Source: 66-474 sp036279975 (GTDB taxonomy: Bacteria > Pseudomonadota > Gammaproteobacteria > Xanthomonadales > Rhodanobacteraceae). From it: a DNA stretch of 64,000 nt. Position numbers and translations under genes: made by a program. Shown here one piece after another: positions 17,940-26,662 of the stretch. Within the stretch, counting starts at the first letter, position 1; each line of letters opens with the position of its first letter. The notes under the pieces were generated by a model. That model had not been told where the DNA came from. It worked only from the letters and a program-made list of their open reading frames with translations, and made no database searches. The stretch covers positions 1-64,000 of the forward strand of contig DASURP010000096.1 in the NCBI GenBank assembly GCA_036279975.1, written 5' to 3'.

Positions 17940-18356
17940 TCAGCGATGGCCGCGGTGGTAGTAACCGCCATGGCCGCGATGCCAGCCACGCCGGCGGTAG
18001 TCCCCGTGGTAGCGGTAATGGCGCGGATAGTACGTCCGCTGGTAGGTACGGTAGTGCGGCGCGTGATAACGGTAGTACGGGGCGTAATAACCATACCCGT
18101 AGGACACCGGCTGCGGTGCATAGTAGACCGGCGCCGGGTAGTACACGGGCGGCGGATAGACCGGCGTGTAGTAGACCGGTGCGGCCCAATACCCGCAACG
18201 CCAGCAATTGCCGACACCGACCGAGATGCCCGGAACGGAAATGCCGATGCCCACGCTCACGTGACCGTGCGCGAGCGCGCCCGGCGCGATCCACAACGCG
18301 GCGGCCATGACCGCGACGGCCAGGCCCGCGCGGCGGGCGAATGCATGGATCTTCAT
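17940..18356 (-). CDS. Exported Tyr/His/Pro-rich low-complexity protein
   Basis: This 138-aa protein has a clear signal peptide (AGLAVAVMAAALWIAPGALA), a glycine-rich start (HVSVGIGISVPGISVGVG) and a single CWRC pair. The rest is repetitive Tyr/Pro then His/Arg/Tyr (VYYTPVYPPPVYYPAPVYY; HYRYHGDYRRRGWHRGHGG). It is secreted or periplasmic; no catalytic domain is visible. Similar short Tyr-rich proteins are widespread in proteobacteria and unassigned; the His-rich tail could bind metal, which is speculation. Confidence 0.72.
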   Translation of the reverse strand: MKIHAFARRAGLAVAVMAAALWIAPGALAHGHVSVGIGISVPGISVGVGNCWRCGYWAAPVYYTPVYPPPVYYPAPVYYAPQPVSYGYGYYAPYYRYHAPHYRTYQRTYYPRHYRYHGDYRRRGWHRGHGGYYHRGHR

Positions 18357-18593
18357 GGCGTCCCTCCGCTTCCGGCCACGCCTGCATGCTTGCGCCAGGG
18401 CGCTGAATCATCCCTGAAATGATCCTTCAGGCGAACGTCACCGGTCACTGCGCCACGGCGTGGGCCGATGGACGAAACGCACGCAGTTTCCACGCGCAAC
18501 GGAACGGCCATCAGAGCCGCCATCAAAGCCGCCACCCATGGCCAAGGGCTCCCTGGCCTGATTTTTCACGACAGCCGCTTCAAACCACTGCCT

Positions 18594-20741
18594 TCAACGT
18601 TTCTTCAAAATCCAGCAGCCGTGGATGCCCGGCCTGCGCGCGAAATCCGGGGGAATGCTGGCGCGCCCGATGTCATCGATGGCGAAGGTACGCGACAACG
18701 ACTCCGCATCCAGCCTGAAGCGCCGGAAGTTGTTGGAAAACACGATCACGCCATCCTCGTGCAGGCGGCGCGCGCAGGTTTCCAGCAGTTCGACGTGGTC
18801 GCGCTGGACGTCGAAGTCCCCGGCGCGCTTCGAATTGGAAAACGTGGGTGGATCGACATAGATCAACCCGCGGCGCGAGCGGTCCTCGCGCAGGAAAGCC
18901 AGGGCATCGGCCCGGACCAGCTTGTGCGCGCTGCCACTGAAGCCGTTCAGGCCAAGGTTGCGCGAGGCCCATTCCAGGTATCCCTGCGACAGGTCGACGC
19001 TGGTGGTGCTGCGCGCGCCGCCTGCCGCGGCGTACACGCTGGCCGCGCCGGTATAGGCGAACAGGTTCAGGACATCGCGACCCGCGGCGAGCTCGCGCAC
19101 ATGCGCACGCACCAGCCGGTGATCGAGGAACAGCCCGGTGTCGATACGGTCGCGCAGGTTGACCAGAAAGCGCAGCCCGCCCTCTTCCACGACCAGGAAT
19201 TCCTCGCGCTCGGCGAAGCGCCCGTACTTGCTGCCTCCCTTGCCGCGCGCACGGGTTTTCAGCACCAGCCGTTCGCGCGGCACTTCCAGCACCGTGCCGG
19301 CGGCGCGTTGCAGATCGCGCAAGCGGGTTTGCGCCGCGCCTGCATCGATGTCCGCGGGTGGTGCGTACTCCTGGACGTGCAGCCAGGTCTGTGCCTCCCC
19401 GCCCGCTTCGGGCGTGCCGCGATACACGTCGATGGCCGCCGCGTATTCGGGCATGTCGGCGTCGTAAGCGCGAAAACAGCTGACATGCCCGCGCGCCAAC
19501 GCCTTGCGCAGGTTGCGCAGGTTCTTGCGGATGCGGTTGGCGACCATTTCCGCGCCGGGCGACAACGGCAGCGCGGCCGCAACCGCGCGCGGCGCACGAA
19601 TGTCGAACAAGGCCAGCCTGCATTCGATTGCGCCGTTGAACAGCGCGTAATGCTTGTCGGCGCCGAGGCCGAGGGCGTGCTCGAGCTCCGGCTCGCTGGT
19701 CAACACCGCCGCGCGCCAACCGACGAAATCCGCCTTCAGGCGTTCCCCCAGCGTGCGGTACAGGGCCGGCAGGGCCGCAAGGTCGCCCATGCGCTCGCCA
19801 TACGGCGGATTGGTGATCACGAGTCCATGCGCAAACCCGCCGGGCCGCTGCAGGTGCGCGACGTCGTGTTTCTCCAGCGTCACGAAACCGGCGACGCCCG
19901 CGCTCTGCAGGTTGTGCGTGGTCGCGGCGACCATGCGCGGATCGGAATCGCTGCCGAAGAAGCACGCGCGCAAGCCGCGCAGCCCTTCCAGCGCGCGCGC
20001 CTGCGCGGCCTCGTGCAGGCCCCGCCAAAGGGCGGCGTCATGGCTGCGCCAGCCAAGGAACCCGAAATGATCGCGTTGCAGCGCCGGCGCCACGCCGGCC
20101 GCCATCCACGCCGCTTCGATCAACAGCGTGCCCGAGCCGCACATGGGATCGACCAGCGCGCCGCCCGCCGCGTACGTCCCGGGCCAACGCGCCCGCAACA
20201 GCATCGCGCAAGCCAGGTTTTCCTTCAGCGGCGCCTCACCCTGGTCGCGCCGCCAGCCGCGCCGGTGCAACGGCTCGCCGGAAAGGTCCAGCGATACGAT
20301 CGCGCGGCCCTTGTGCAGGTGCAGGTTCAGGCGCACGTCTGGGCGTTCCAGCCGGATCGTCGGGCGCGTACCGGAACGTTCGCGGCACTGGTCCACGATC
20401 GCATCCTTCACCTTTTGCGCCGCAAAGCCCGAATGCGCAAGCGAACCGCTGCTGCCGCTGGCGTCGATCGCCAGTGTCGCATCCGGTGCGAGGTGCCCGG
20501 ACCAGTCGATCGCCTGCACGCCCGCGTACAGGGTTTCCGCGTCGGCGGCATCGAACTCCGACAGTGCCAGCAGGATGCGGCTGGCGAGGCGCGATTCCAG
20601 GCAGGCGCGGTAGCCGTCTTCGAGGCTGCCGCTGAAACGCACGCCCGCCAACGCTTCGTGCGCCTCGCACCCCAGCGCGGCCAATTCGTCACGCAACAGG
20701 TATTCGAGGCCCTTGGGGCAGGTGGCGAAGAACGCGGCCAC
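18594..20741 (-). CDS. rlmKL: Bifunctional 23S rRNA methyltransferase RlmK/RlmL
   Basis: This protein of about 715 aa makes m2G2445 (RlmL) and m7G2069 (RlmK) in 23S rRNA. An N-terminal THUMP region leads the RlmL domain (DPMCGSGTLLIEAAW and catalytic NPPYGER), followed by the RlmK domain (DVLNLFAYTGAASVYAA, DPPTFSNS). E. coli RlmKL is 702 aa. The start is set at GTG 20741 (encoding MAAFFATCPKGLEYLL), 5 nt after the TAA of the upstream hydrolase gene, which suggests co-transcription; the longer reading frame to 20888 overlaps that gene and has no family match. Confidence 0.95.
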   Translation of the reverse strand: MAAFFATCPKGLEYLLRDELAALGCEAHEALAGVRFSGSLEDGYRACLESRLASRILLALSEFDAADAETLYAGVQAIDWSGHLAPDATLAIDASGSSGSLAHSGFAAQKVKDAIVDQCRERSGTRPTIRLERPDVRLNLHLHKGRAIVSLDLSGEPLHRRGWRRDQGEAPLKENLACAMLLRARWPGTYAAGGALVDPMCGSGTLLIEAAWMAAGVAPALQRDHFGFLGWRSHDAALWRGLHEAAQARALEGLRGLRACFFGSDSDPRMVAATTHNLQSAGVAGFVTLEKHDVAHLQRPGGFAHGLVITNPPYGERMGDLAALPALYRTLGERLKADFVGWRAAVLTSEPELEHALGLGADKHYALFNGAIECRLALFDIRAPRAVAAALPLSPGAEMVANRIRKNLRNLRKALARGHVSCFRAYDADMPEYAAAIDVYRGTPEAGGEAQTWLHVQEYAPPADIDAGAAQTRLRDLQRAAGTVLEVPRERLVLKTRARGKGGSKYGRFAEREEFLVVEEGGLRFLVNLRDRIDTGLFLDHRLVRAHVRELAAGRDVLNLFAYTGAASVYAAAGGARSTTSVDLSQGYLEWASRNLGLNGFSGSAHKLVRADALAFLREDRSRRGLIYVDPPTFSNSKRAGDFDVQRDHVELLETCARRLHEDGVIVFSNNFRRFRLDAESLSRTFAIDDIGRASIPPDFARRPGIHGCWILKKR

Positions 20742-20746
20742 GGGGG

Positions 20747-21268
20747 TTACGTCACGATCGACTGGAGGAACACGCGGAACTCCCGCTCGATCGTGGCAAC
20801 GTGCTCTGCCAGGCGATGGCCATCGTCCAGCAGCAACGCGGGCATGCCGCGTGCACGCGCGAACGCGAGCGCCGTATCGACCGGACACAATTCGTCACGG
20901 TAACCATGCACCAGCATGCCGGGAACGCCATGTGCCGCGTCGAAACGCCGCGGACAACCGGGAATGTCGATCGGCAATGCGACCAGGAACAGGCCGTCGC
21001 ATGGCGCCTGCAACGATGCCAAGCCGGACACGAACGCGCCCATGCTGGAACCGGCCAGCACCAGTGGGTGCGGTTGCCCATGCATCGAGGCAACCAGGCG
21101 CGCGACACGCGGCGCCACCGAGCCCGCATGGCCGAGCGCATCGTCTTCACGGTAGTCGGGCCTGGACGTTCTCCAGCCCAGCTCCTCGGCGACGCGCGCC
21201 AATGCGCTGGCCTTGGTGGCGTCGGGGCCGCTGTCGGAGCCGTGGGAAAGGATGACGTGGCAGGGCAT
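20747..21268 (-). CDS. Small alpha/beta hydrolase
   Basis: This 173-aa protein has ILSHGSDSGPDATK as the oxyanion-region start, LAGSSMGAFVSG as the nucleophile elbow (GxSxG, Ser), LVHGYRDELCPV with the acid and DDGHRLAEH with the catalytic His. It resembles the small YqiA/KANL3-Tex30-like serine esterases. The substrate is unknown. It lies directly upstream of rlmKL on the same strand, with 5 nt between stop and start. Confidence 0.82.
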   Translation of the reverse strand: MPCHVILSHGSDSGPDATKASALARVAEELGWRTSRPDYREDDALGHAGSVAPRVARLVASMHGQPHPLVLAGSSMGAFVSGLASLQAPCDGLFLVALPIDIPGCPRRFDAAHGVPGMLVHGYRDELCPVDTALAFARARGMPALLLDDGHRLAEHVATIEREFRVFLQSIVT

Positions 21269-21349
21269 GGACAAGGCGATGATCCGGGGATCGAAAAGCG
21301 TAACAGGCCAGCCCGCTTTCCCGCGCCGTTTTCGTGCAACACTCTTGGC

Positions 21350-21928
21350 ATGCAGACGCCACTGACGATCCACGACGCACCGCTGCCCTACGCCGCCAAG
21401 CTGGACGCCCGCGTACGCGCCGGCATCGACCTCGTGGTCATCCATTGCACCGAGCTGCCCGATCTCGCGACCGCGCGCGAATACGGCGAACGCATCGTGC
21501 ACCCGAGCGGCACCGGCAACAGCGGGCACTATTACATCGACCGCGACGGCGGCGTGTCCCGCTACGTGTCCGAGGAGCGCGTGGCGCACCACGTGCGCGG
21601 CCACAACGAACATTCCGTCGGCATCGAACTGGTCAACAATGGCCGTTATCCCGACTGGCTGGATTCGCGCCATCAAACGATGAGCGAGCCGTATCCGGCG
21701 GCACAGGTCGACGCTTTGCTGGCCCTGCTCGCGCACCTGCGCACGACCCTGCCGAACCTGCGGCACATCGCCGGCCACGCAGACCTCGACACCGGCAAGG
21801 TCCCGGCCAACGACAATGCCGCCCGGTTGGTACGCCGCAAGCTCGACCCCGGCCCAATGTTCCCGTGGCCGCGCGTGATGGCCGCGTGCGGACTGCAACG
21901 CCTGGACGCCGGACCGTACTCGCTATAA
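21350..21928 (+). CDS. N-acetylmuramoyl-L-alanine amidase, AmpD-like, cytosolic
   Basis: This 192-aa amidase_2 domain protein has VVIHCTE (first zinc His), a central GHNEHSVGIEL and HIAGHADLDTGKVPAND with the remaining zinc ligands, closing with DPGPMFPW. AmpD (183 aa) cleaves anhydro-muropeptides during cell-wall recycling. There is no signal peptide, so it should act in the cytoplasm or as a general cytosolic amidase. Whether it is AmpD itself or a second paralogue cannot be decided here, because no ampE follows. Confidence 0.87.
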   Translation: MQTPLTIHDAPLPYAAKLDARVRAGIDLVVIHCTELPDLATAREYGERIVHPSGTGNSGHYYIDRDGGVSRYVSEERVAHHVRGHNEHSVGIELVNNGRYPDWLDSRHQTMSEPYPAAQVDALLALLAHLRTTLPNLRHIAGHADLDTGKVPANDNAARLVRRKLDPGPMFPWPRVMAACGLQRLDAGPYSL

Positions 21929-21929
21929 T
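21924..21929 (+). promoter_or_regulatory. -10 element (TATAAT) upstream of tesB
   Basis: A consensus TATAAT sits at the very end of the amidase gene, 30 nt before the tesB ATG (21959). The region 16-18 nt upstream has no good TTGACA match. Transcription would start near 21936. Confidence 0.45.
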
Positions 21930-21958
21930 TCCGCGTCTTTTTGTCGCGCCGGATCCCC

Positions 21959-22828
21959 ATGACCCAACCCCATGTTCCCGAACTGATCGAACTGCTGCAA
22001 CTGGAACGTTTGGAGGACAACCTGTTCCGCGGCCAGAGCCGCGACATCGGCACCCGCTATGTGTTCGGCGGCCAGGTGTTGGGGCAGGCCCTGTCGGCCG
22101 CGCAGCAGACCGTCGATCCTGCGCGCGCCGCGCACTCGCTGCACGCCTACTTCCTGCGTGCCGGCGACGTCGAGGCGCCGATCGTGTACCGCGTCAACCG
22201 CGCCCGCGACGGGCACAGCTTTTCGGTGCGGCGCGTGGAAGCGATCCAGCACGGCCAGCCGATCCTGAATTGCGCGGTGTCTTTCCAGATCGACGAATCC
22301 GGTTTCGAGCACCAGTCCGGCATGCCGGAAGTGCCGGGGCCGGAGGATCTCGAACCGCCCAAGTCCCTGCCTGCCGCCGAGCTGGACAGGCTGCCCGCGA
22401 AGCTGCAACGCTGGCTTTCCACCGACGGCCCGTTCGAATACCGGTTCGTGTGGCCGCGCGACGAATTGCATCCCTCCAAGCGTCCGCCGCACCAGCACAT
22501 CTGGTTCCGCCTGGCCCAGCGCATCGACGCCGCGCCTGCCCTGCACCGCGCGCTGCTGGCGTATGCCTCGGACTACCACCTGATCGGCACCGCGCTGTTG
22601 CCGCACGGCGTTTCCTACCTGACACCCAACCTGCAAATGGCCAGCCTCGACCATGCCATCTGGTTCCATCGTCCATTCAGGGTCGACGACTGGATCCTGT
22701 ACGCCTGCGAAAGTCCGACCGCGCAAGGTGCGCGCGGCCTGGTGCGCGGACAGATGTTCGACCGTTCCGGCAGCCTCGTCACATCGACCGCACAGGAAGG
22801 CCTGTTGCGACTTCGCAAGGCCCGTTGA
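21959..22828 (+). CDS. tesB: Acyl-CoA thioesterase II
   Basis: This 289-aa double hotdog thioesterase (E. coli TesB 286 aa) hydrolyses medium- and long-chain acyl-CoAs. FGGQVLGQALSAAQQTV and SLHAYFLRAGDVEAPIVY are the N-terminal hotdog signatures; SLDHAIWFHRPF and GLVRGQMFDRSGSLVTSTAQEG form the C-terminal hotdog with the catalytic Asp/Thr/Gln set. ATG 21959 is used; a further in-frame ATG at 21941 overlaps the -10 region. Confidence 0.95.
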   Translation: MTQPHVPELIELLQLERLEDNLFRGQSRDIGTRYVFGGQVLGQALSAAQQTVDPARAAHSLHAYFLRAGDVEAPIVYRVNRARDGHSFSVRRVEAIQHGQPILNCAVSFQIDESGFEHQSGMPEVPGPEDLEPPKSLPAAELDRLPAKLQRWLSTDGPFEYRFVWPRDELHPSKRPPHQHIWFRLAQRIDAAPALHRALLAYASDYHLIGTALLPHGVSYLTPNLQMASLDHAIWFHRPFRVDDWILYACESPTAQGARGLVRGQMFDRSGSLVTSTAQEGLLRLRKAR

Positions 22829-22847
22829 ACGTTCAGGCAATAGCCGA

Positions 22848-22875
22848 TTGCAACCGGCCCCGGCTGTCGTAAACT
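22848..22875 (+). promoter_or_regulatory. Promoter for the 22882 gene, probably leaderless
   Basis: TTGCAA (22848-22853), a 16-nt spacer, then TAAACT (22870-22875). The -10 ends 6 nt before the ATG at 22882, so the transcript would start at the ATG. There is no Shine-Dalgarno. Confidence 0.5.
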
Positions 22876-22881
22876 CATTGC

Positions 22882-23274
22882 ATGCGCAGGATCTACACCT
22901 CCCCGCGGATCGAGAACATCGAACGGCTGGTCGCCGTGATGGCCGAGCACGGCATCGCCACCAAGGTGACCAACCGGCGTGTCTACGACGGCACCAGCTA
23001 CACGCGTTTCTCGTACGCGCGCCCTGGCCACAGCGACGACTGGCCGGCGGTCTGGGTCAGGCACGCCAGCGACCACACCAGGGCGCGCCAGTTGATGCGT
23101 GAAATCGGCATCGAGCCGGTGACGCGCTACGCCGAGGAACTGGCCGCGTATCGTTTCCAGAAGGATGGCGGGCGCGGTGCCGCCCGCACTGCCGCGCGGG
23201 TGCGCACCGCGATGCTGGTCGCAGTGGCCATCGCGGTCGCGATTTACGGGGCCAAGTTGATATCGGTCTGGTGA
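22882..23274 (+). CDS. DUF2007-like protein with C-terminal membrane anchor
   Basis: This 130-aa protein has an N-terminal half (MRRIYTSPRIENIERLVAVM; VWVRHASDHTRARQLMREIG) with the babbab pattern of DUF2007-type putative signal-transducing proteins, short domains that look like PII/ACT folds. A basic linker leads to one C-terminal transmembrane helix (AMLVAVAIAVAIYGAKLI). Xanthomonadales homologues are often labelled pathogenicity-like without evidence. It ends 1 nt before bpt and is probably co-transcribed with it. Confidence 0.68.
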   Translation: MRRIYTSPRIENIERLVAVMAEHGIATKVTNRRVYDGTSYTRFSYARPGHSDDWPAVWVRHASDHTRARQLMREIGIEPVTRYAEELAAYRFQKDGGRGAARTAARVRTAMLVAVAIAVAIYGAKLISVW

Positions 23275-23275
23275 C

Positions 23276-24004
23276 ATGACCCTGCGCAGCGAACGTGTCC
23301 GCCTGTTCCAGACCCTGCCGCACGCCTGCGGCTACTTCCCGACGCGTACCGCGCAAAATCTGGTGCTGGATCCTGCCGCACCGAACCTGCCCAACCTTTA
23401 TGCGCTGTCACTGGCGCGCGGCTTTCGGCGCGCCGGCGGCCACGTCTACCATCCGCATTGTCCGCGCTGCCACGCCTGCGAGCCATGCCGGATCGACGTT
23501 GCGGCTTTCAGGCCCGACCGCAGCCTGCGCCGTTGCCTGGGCGCCAACCGCGACCTCGAAGTGACCGAAGCCCCGCCGGGGTTCACCGACGGGCGCCACG
23601 AGTTGTACGCGCGCTACCTGCACGCCCGCCATCCCGGTGGCGGCATGGACGACGCAAGCGACGAGGACTTCTCACACTTCCTCTCGGCGCCCTGGAGCAC
23701 CACGCTGTTCCTGGAATTCCGGCTTGCCGGCCGGTTGGTCGCGGCGGCGGTCACCGACGTGTGCGACACCGGCCTGTCCGCGGTCTACACTTTTTTCGAA
23801 CCCGAGCTGCCACGCCGCAGCCTCGGCACCTACGCGATCCTGCGCCAGATCGAAATGGCCCGTGCGCGCGGCCTGCCGTACCTGTATCTCGGCTACTGGA
23901 TCGAGGGCCACCCGAAGATGGGCTACAAGGCACGTTTCAACGGCTTGCAGGTACTCGGTCCGGAAGGCTGGCGTACGCTCGCAGCCATCCGTGGCAGTCG
24001 ATGA
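23276..24004 (+). CDS. bpt: Aspartate/glutamate leucyltransferase
   Basis: This 242-aa enzyme transfers Leu from leucyl-tRNA to N-terminal Asp or Glu, marking proteins for ClpAP through the N-degron pathway. The N-terminal ATE domain carries HACGYF and CPRCHACEPCRI cysteines; the C-terminal part has the GNAT-like fold with YLYLGYWIEGHPKMGYK, diagnostic of Bpt/Ate. Its length matches the family (about 235-250). It overlaps the next gene through ATGA at 24001-24004. Confidence 0.95.
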   Translation: MTLRSERVRLFQTLPHACGYFPTRTAQNLVLDPAAPNLPNLYALSLARGFRRAGGHVYHPHCPRCHACEPCRIDVAAFRPDRSLRRCLGANRDLEVTEAPPGFTDGRHELYARYLHARHPGGGMDDASDEDFSHFLSAPWSTTLFLEFRLAGRLVAAAVTDVCDTGLSAVYTFFEPELPRRSLGTYAILRQIEMARARGLPYLYLGYWIEGHPKMGYKARFNGLQVLGPEGWRTLAAIRGSR

Positions 24005-24474
24005 GGCGCTGCCGGCGTCACGCCGCGTCGTTCGCCGTCATCGTCTGCACTTCGGCCGCATTCGCACAAACGCCGTCGGCGGCGCCGGCCGCGAAGCCCG
24101 CGGGCGACCGCGCAGCCATCGCGGGGCTCGAGCAGCGCTGGCCAGCGGCCGTTGCACCCGGCGGCGACCGCAAGGCGCTTGCCGGCATCCTCGCCGAGGA
24201 TTACATCGACACCGACTGGCAAGGCCACCTGCGCGGCAAGGCCGCGCCGATGGCCGCCGCACCGGCCAAGGACGCGGTCGCGCACGTGACCGGGCTGGGC
24301 ATCCGGGTGGGGGGCGACACCGCCGTCGCGACCGGCGTCAACCACATCCATTCCACGCAAAAGGGCTGGACGGTCGAAGTGCCGTTCACCGACGTGTTCG
24401 CGCGCATCCACGGGCATTGGCGTGCGGTCGCCTCGCAGGAAATGCTGCGCAAGCCCGCCGCCGGCGGCCACTGA
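24001..24474 (+). CDS. Exported SnoaL/DUF4440-like protein
   Basis: This 157-aa protein has a signal peptide (ASFAVIVCTSAAFAQ) and then one NTF2-like domain: AIAGLEQRWPAAVAPGGDRKALAGILAEDY, DTAVATGVNHIH, and WTVEVPFTDVFARIHGHWRAVASQ typed as DUF4440. These periplasmic cone-fold proteins bind small ligands; the function is unknown. The start ATG overlaps the bpt stop (ATGA), implying translational coupling. Confidence 0.82.
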   Translation: MRRCRRHAASFAVIVCTSAAFAQTPSAAPAAKPAGDRAAIAGLEQRWPAAVAPGGDRKALAGILAEDYIDTDWQGHLRGKAAPMAAAPAKDAVAHVTGLGIRVGGDTAVATGVNHIHSTQKGWTVEVPFTDVFARIHGHWRAVASQEMLRKPAAGGH

Positions 24475-24497
24475 CGCGCGCGGTACTGCGCCGTGGC

Positions 24498-26006
24498 TCA
24501 GGCGTCGCGCCGGACCGGATAGGGGTGCAGCCGTTCCAGCGATTGCGACAGGCCATCGTCCACCACCACCCTGCAATGTTCGCGGCGCAGGCCGCGCGGA
24601 TCGCCCGCGCCACAACTGTGCGCGATGATCCCGACCTCGTGCATCACGTTGCGCGCGTAATTGGCCACGCGTTCGGCCTTGTCGGTCACCACCAGCCCGC
24701 GTTGCAGGCGTGGATCGTGGGTGGTGATGCCGGTCGGACAGGTGTTGCGGTTGCAGCGCATCGCCTGGATGCAGCCCAGCGCGAACATGAAGCCGCGCGC
24801 GGAGTTCACGAAGTCGGCGCCCATCGCGAGCGCCCACGCCACTTCGTAAGCGGTGATGCATTTGCCCGCGCAGACCACCTTGATGCGCTCGCGCAGGCCT
24901 TGCTCGATCAGGATATCGACCAGCATCGGCAGCGATTCGCGCAACGGCAGGCCAACGCCTTCCATCAAGGTCTGGGGGGAAGCGCCGGTGCCGCCTTCGG
25001 AGCCATCGACGATGATGAAATCGGGCGCGCTCGGGATGCCGCGGCGATGCACTTCCATGCACAACTCGCGGATCCACTCGACGCCGCCCAGTACCGCCTT
25101 GAAACCCGTCGGCAACCCGCTCACCTCGCGCACGTGCGCGACAAAGTCCAGCAGTTCTGCGACGTTGCCGATCTCCGGGTGCCGGTTCGGGCTGACCGAA
25201 TCCTGGCCGGCGGGGATGCCGCGGATCGCCGCGATTTCCGGCGTCACCTTGGCGCCCGGCAGCAGGCCGCCGAGGCCCGGCTTGGCGCCTTGCGACAACT
25301 TGACGCTGACCATCTTCACCTCATCGTGCGCGCAGACCGCGCACAGCTTGTCGTCGTCCAGCCGGCCATCCGGCGTGCGCACGCCGTACTTCGCGGTACC
25401 GATCTCGAACACGATGTCGCAGCCGCCTTCGAGGTGGTACGGCGCCAATCCACCCTCGCCCGTATCCAGCCAGATCCCGGCCTTTGCCGCACCGCGCGAC
25501 AGGGCGCGCACCGCCGGTGCCGAGAGCGCGCCGAAACTCATCGCCGAGATGTTGAAGAACGCCGCATGCGAGTAGGGCTTGCGCGCGTGCGGGCCGATCA
25601 GCAGCGGCCTGGGGTCCACCGCTTCGCCGCCGAGGTCGGGAAACGGCGCATTCACGAAGAACGGCACGCCCTCGACGCGCAGGTCGCGGGTTGAACCGAA
25701 CGCGCGGGTATTGTCGGTGTTCACCGAGGCGCGATGCACCCACACCCGCTCGGCGCGATTGAACGGCAGTTCCTCGCGGTCGAACGCCGAAAAATAGCGC
25801 CGGAAGAACACCCCGAAGTGTTGCAGCAGCTTGCGCGAATGACCGATGACCGGGTAGTTGCGCAGGATCGCATTGCGCGTCTGCAGGCGGTCGTAAACGA
25901 ACAGTGCCGCCGCGGTCGCCAGCGCGATCAGAAGCAGCAACAACACGATCGAGGCAAGGATCTCGACCGCGATCAGCGACCATCCCGGGGTTCCCGCAGC
26001 GTTCAT
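24498..26006 (-). CDS. FMN-binding glutamate-synthase-like protein, membrane-anchored
   Basis: This 502-aa protein has an N-terminal membrane helix (about residues 12-36, ILASIVLLLLLIALATAAAL) followed by a GltB-type TIM barrel: FNISAMSFGALSAPAVRALS, MVSVKLSQGAKPGLGG, IIVDGSEGGTGASPQ (FMN/phosphate loop) and GCIQAMRCNRNTCPTGI (3Fe-4S cysteines). It lacks the glutaminase and GXGXG domains of true glutamate synthase, as is usual for this stand-alone family. It probably uses ferredoxin or a membrane donor; the substrate is unproven. The start ATG 26006 is preceded by a GGGA-like ribosome site. Confidence 0.88.
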   Translation of the reverse strand: MNAAGTPGWSLIAVEILASIVLLLLLIALATAAALFVYDRLQTRNAILRNYPVIGHSRKLLQHFGVFFRRYFSAFDREELPFNRAERVWVHRASVNTDNTRAFGSTRDLRVEGVPFFVNAPFPDLGGEAVDPRPLLIGPHARKPYSHAAFFNISAMSFGALSAPAVRALSRGAAKAGIWLDTGEGGLAPYHLEGGCDIVFEIGTAKYGVRTPDGRLDDDKLCAVCAHDEVKMVSVKLSQGAKPGLGGLLPGAKVTPEIAAIRGIPAGQDSVSPNRHPEIGNVAELLDFVAHVREVSGLPTGFKAVLGGVEWIRELCMEVHRRGIPSAPDFIIVDGSEGGTGASPQTLMEGVGLPLRESLPMLVDILIEQGLRERIKVVCAGKCITAYEVAWALAMGADFVNSARGFMFALGCIQAMRCNRNTCPTGITTHDPRLQRGLVVTDKAERVANYARNVMHEVGIIAHSCGAGDPRGLRREHCRVVVDDGLSQSLERLHPYPVRRDA

Positions 26007-26175
26007 TCCAATACTCCCTGTCCGCGATGACAAGGATTCTAACCACGCCCGCCACGCTTGCGCTGGTACGCGCAGCGACATGCCCGACGGCATGTCCCGG
26101 AGCGACGGTGTACCCTCACCTGGTCGTGTCCCAGGCAACAGACCTGAAACCCCACCCCTGCGCGGAAATCGATCC

Positions 26176-26652
26176 ATGCACCGCAAACCGATTGTCCTGG
26201 CGCTCGGCGCCGCCCTTCCCGTGCTGGCGCTCGCCGCAGGCCAGCCCCCCGCCAGCAGCGCGCAACCGCATCCGGCGTCCAGCGCGCACGCCAACGCGGT
26301 CGCGGGGCAAGCCAACGCGATCCGCATCGAGGCCTGCGGCAACCAGTCGGCGTCGCTGCTGGAAGCGCTCGGCAAGGGGGATTACAAGGCCGCCACTTCC
26401 GATTTCGACAAGCAAATGAAGGCCGGCCTGGATGCCGCCAGGCTGGGCGCCTTCTGGGCATCGGTGGGCCAGCAGTTCGGCAAGCTCGAGTCGCGGGGCG
26501 ATCCGCAAAGCGTGATGTACGAAGGCATGTCGGTCGTCTCCATTTCCCTGCACTTCACGAAGGGCGACCTGTCTGCGCAAGTCGCCTGCGACAGCGCAGG
26601 CAAGATCGCCGGTTTCCACGTCCGGCCCGCGACGCCCGCATCCTCGCAATGA
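26176..26652 (+). CDS. Exported DUF3887-like protein
   Basis: This 158-aa protein has a signal peptide (IVLALGAALPVLALA) and an Ala/Ser-rich linker, then a domain with SLLEALGKGDYKAATSDFD, FWASVGQQFGKLESRG and SISLHFTKGDLSAQVACDSAGKI cut as separate strands. This pattern (a growing-pool domain with FxKGxxxAxV and DxxGKIxGF) matches DUF3887, usually attached to secreted hydrolases; here it stands alone. No enzyme activity is expected from it. It precedes the VanY gene by 10 nt and may be in one operon with it. Confidence 0.78.
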   Translation: MHRKPIVLALGAALPVLALAAGQPPASSAQPHPASSAHANAVAGQANAIRIEACGNQSASLLEALGKGDYKAATSDFDKQMKAGLDAARLGAFWASVGQQFGKLESRGDPQSVMYEGMSVVSISLHFTKGDLSAQVACDSAGKIAGFHVRPATPASSQ

Positions 26653-26662
26653 CCCGTCGGGC

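Noticed and set aside
18468..20903. Plus-strand frame opposite rlmKL
   Set aside because: Antisense shadow; the minus strand has both methyltransferase signatures.
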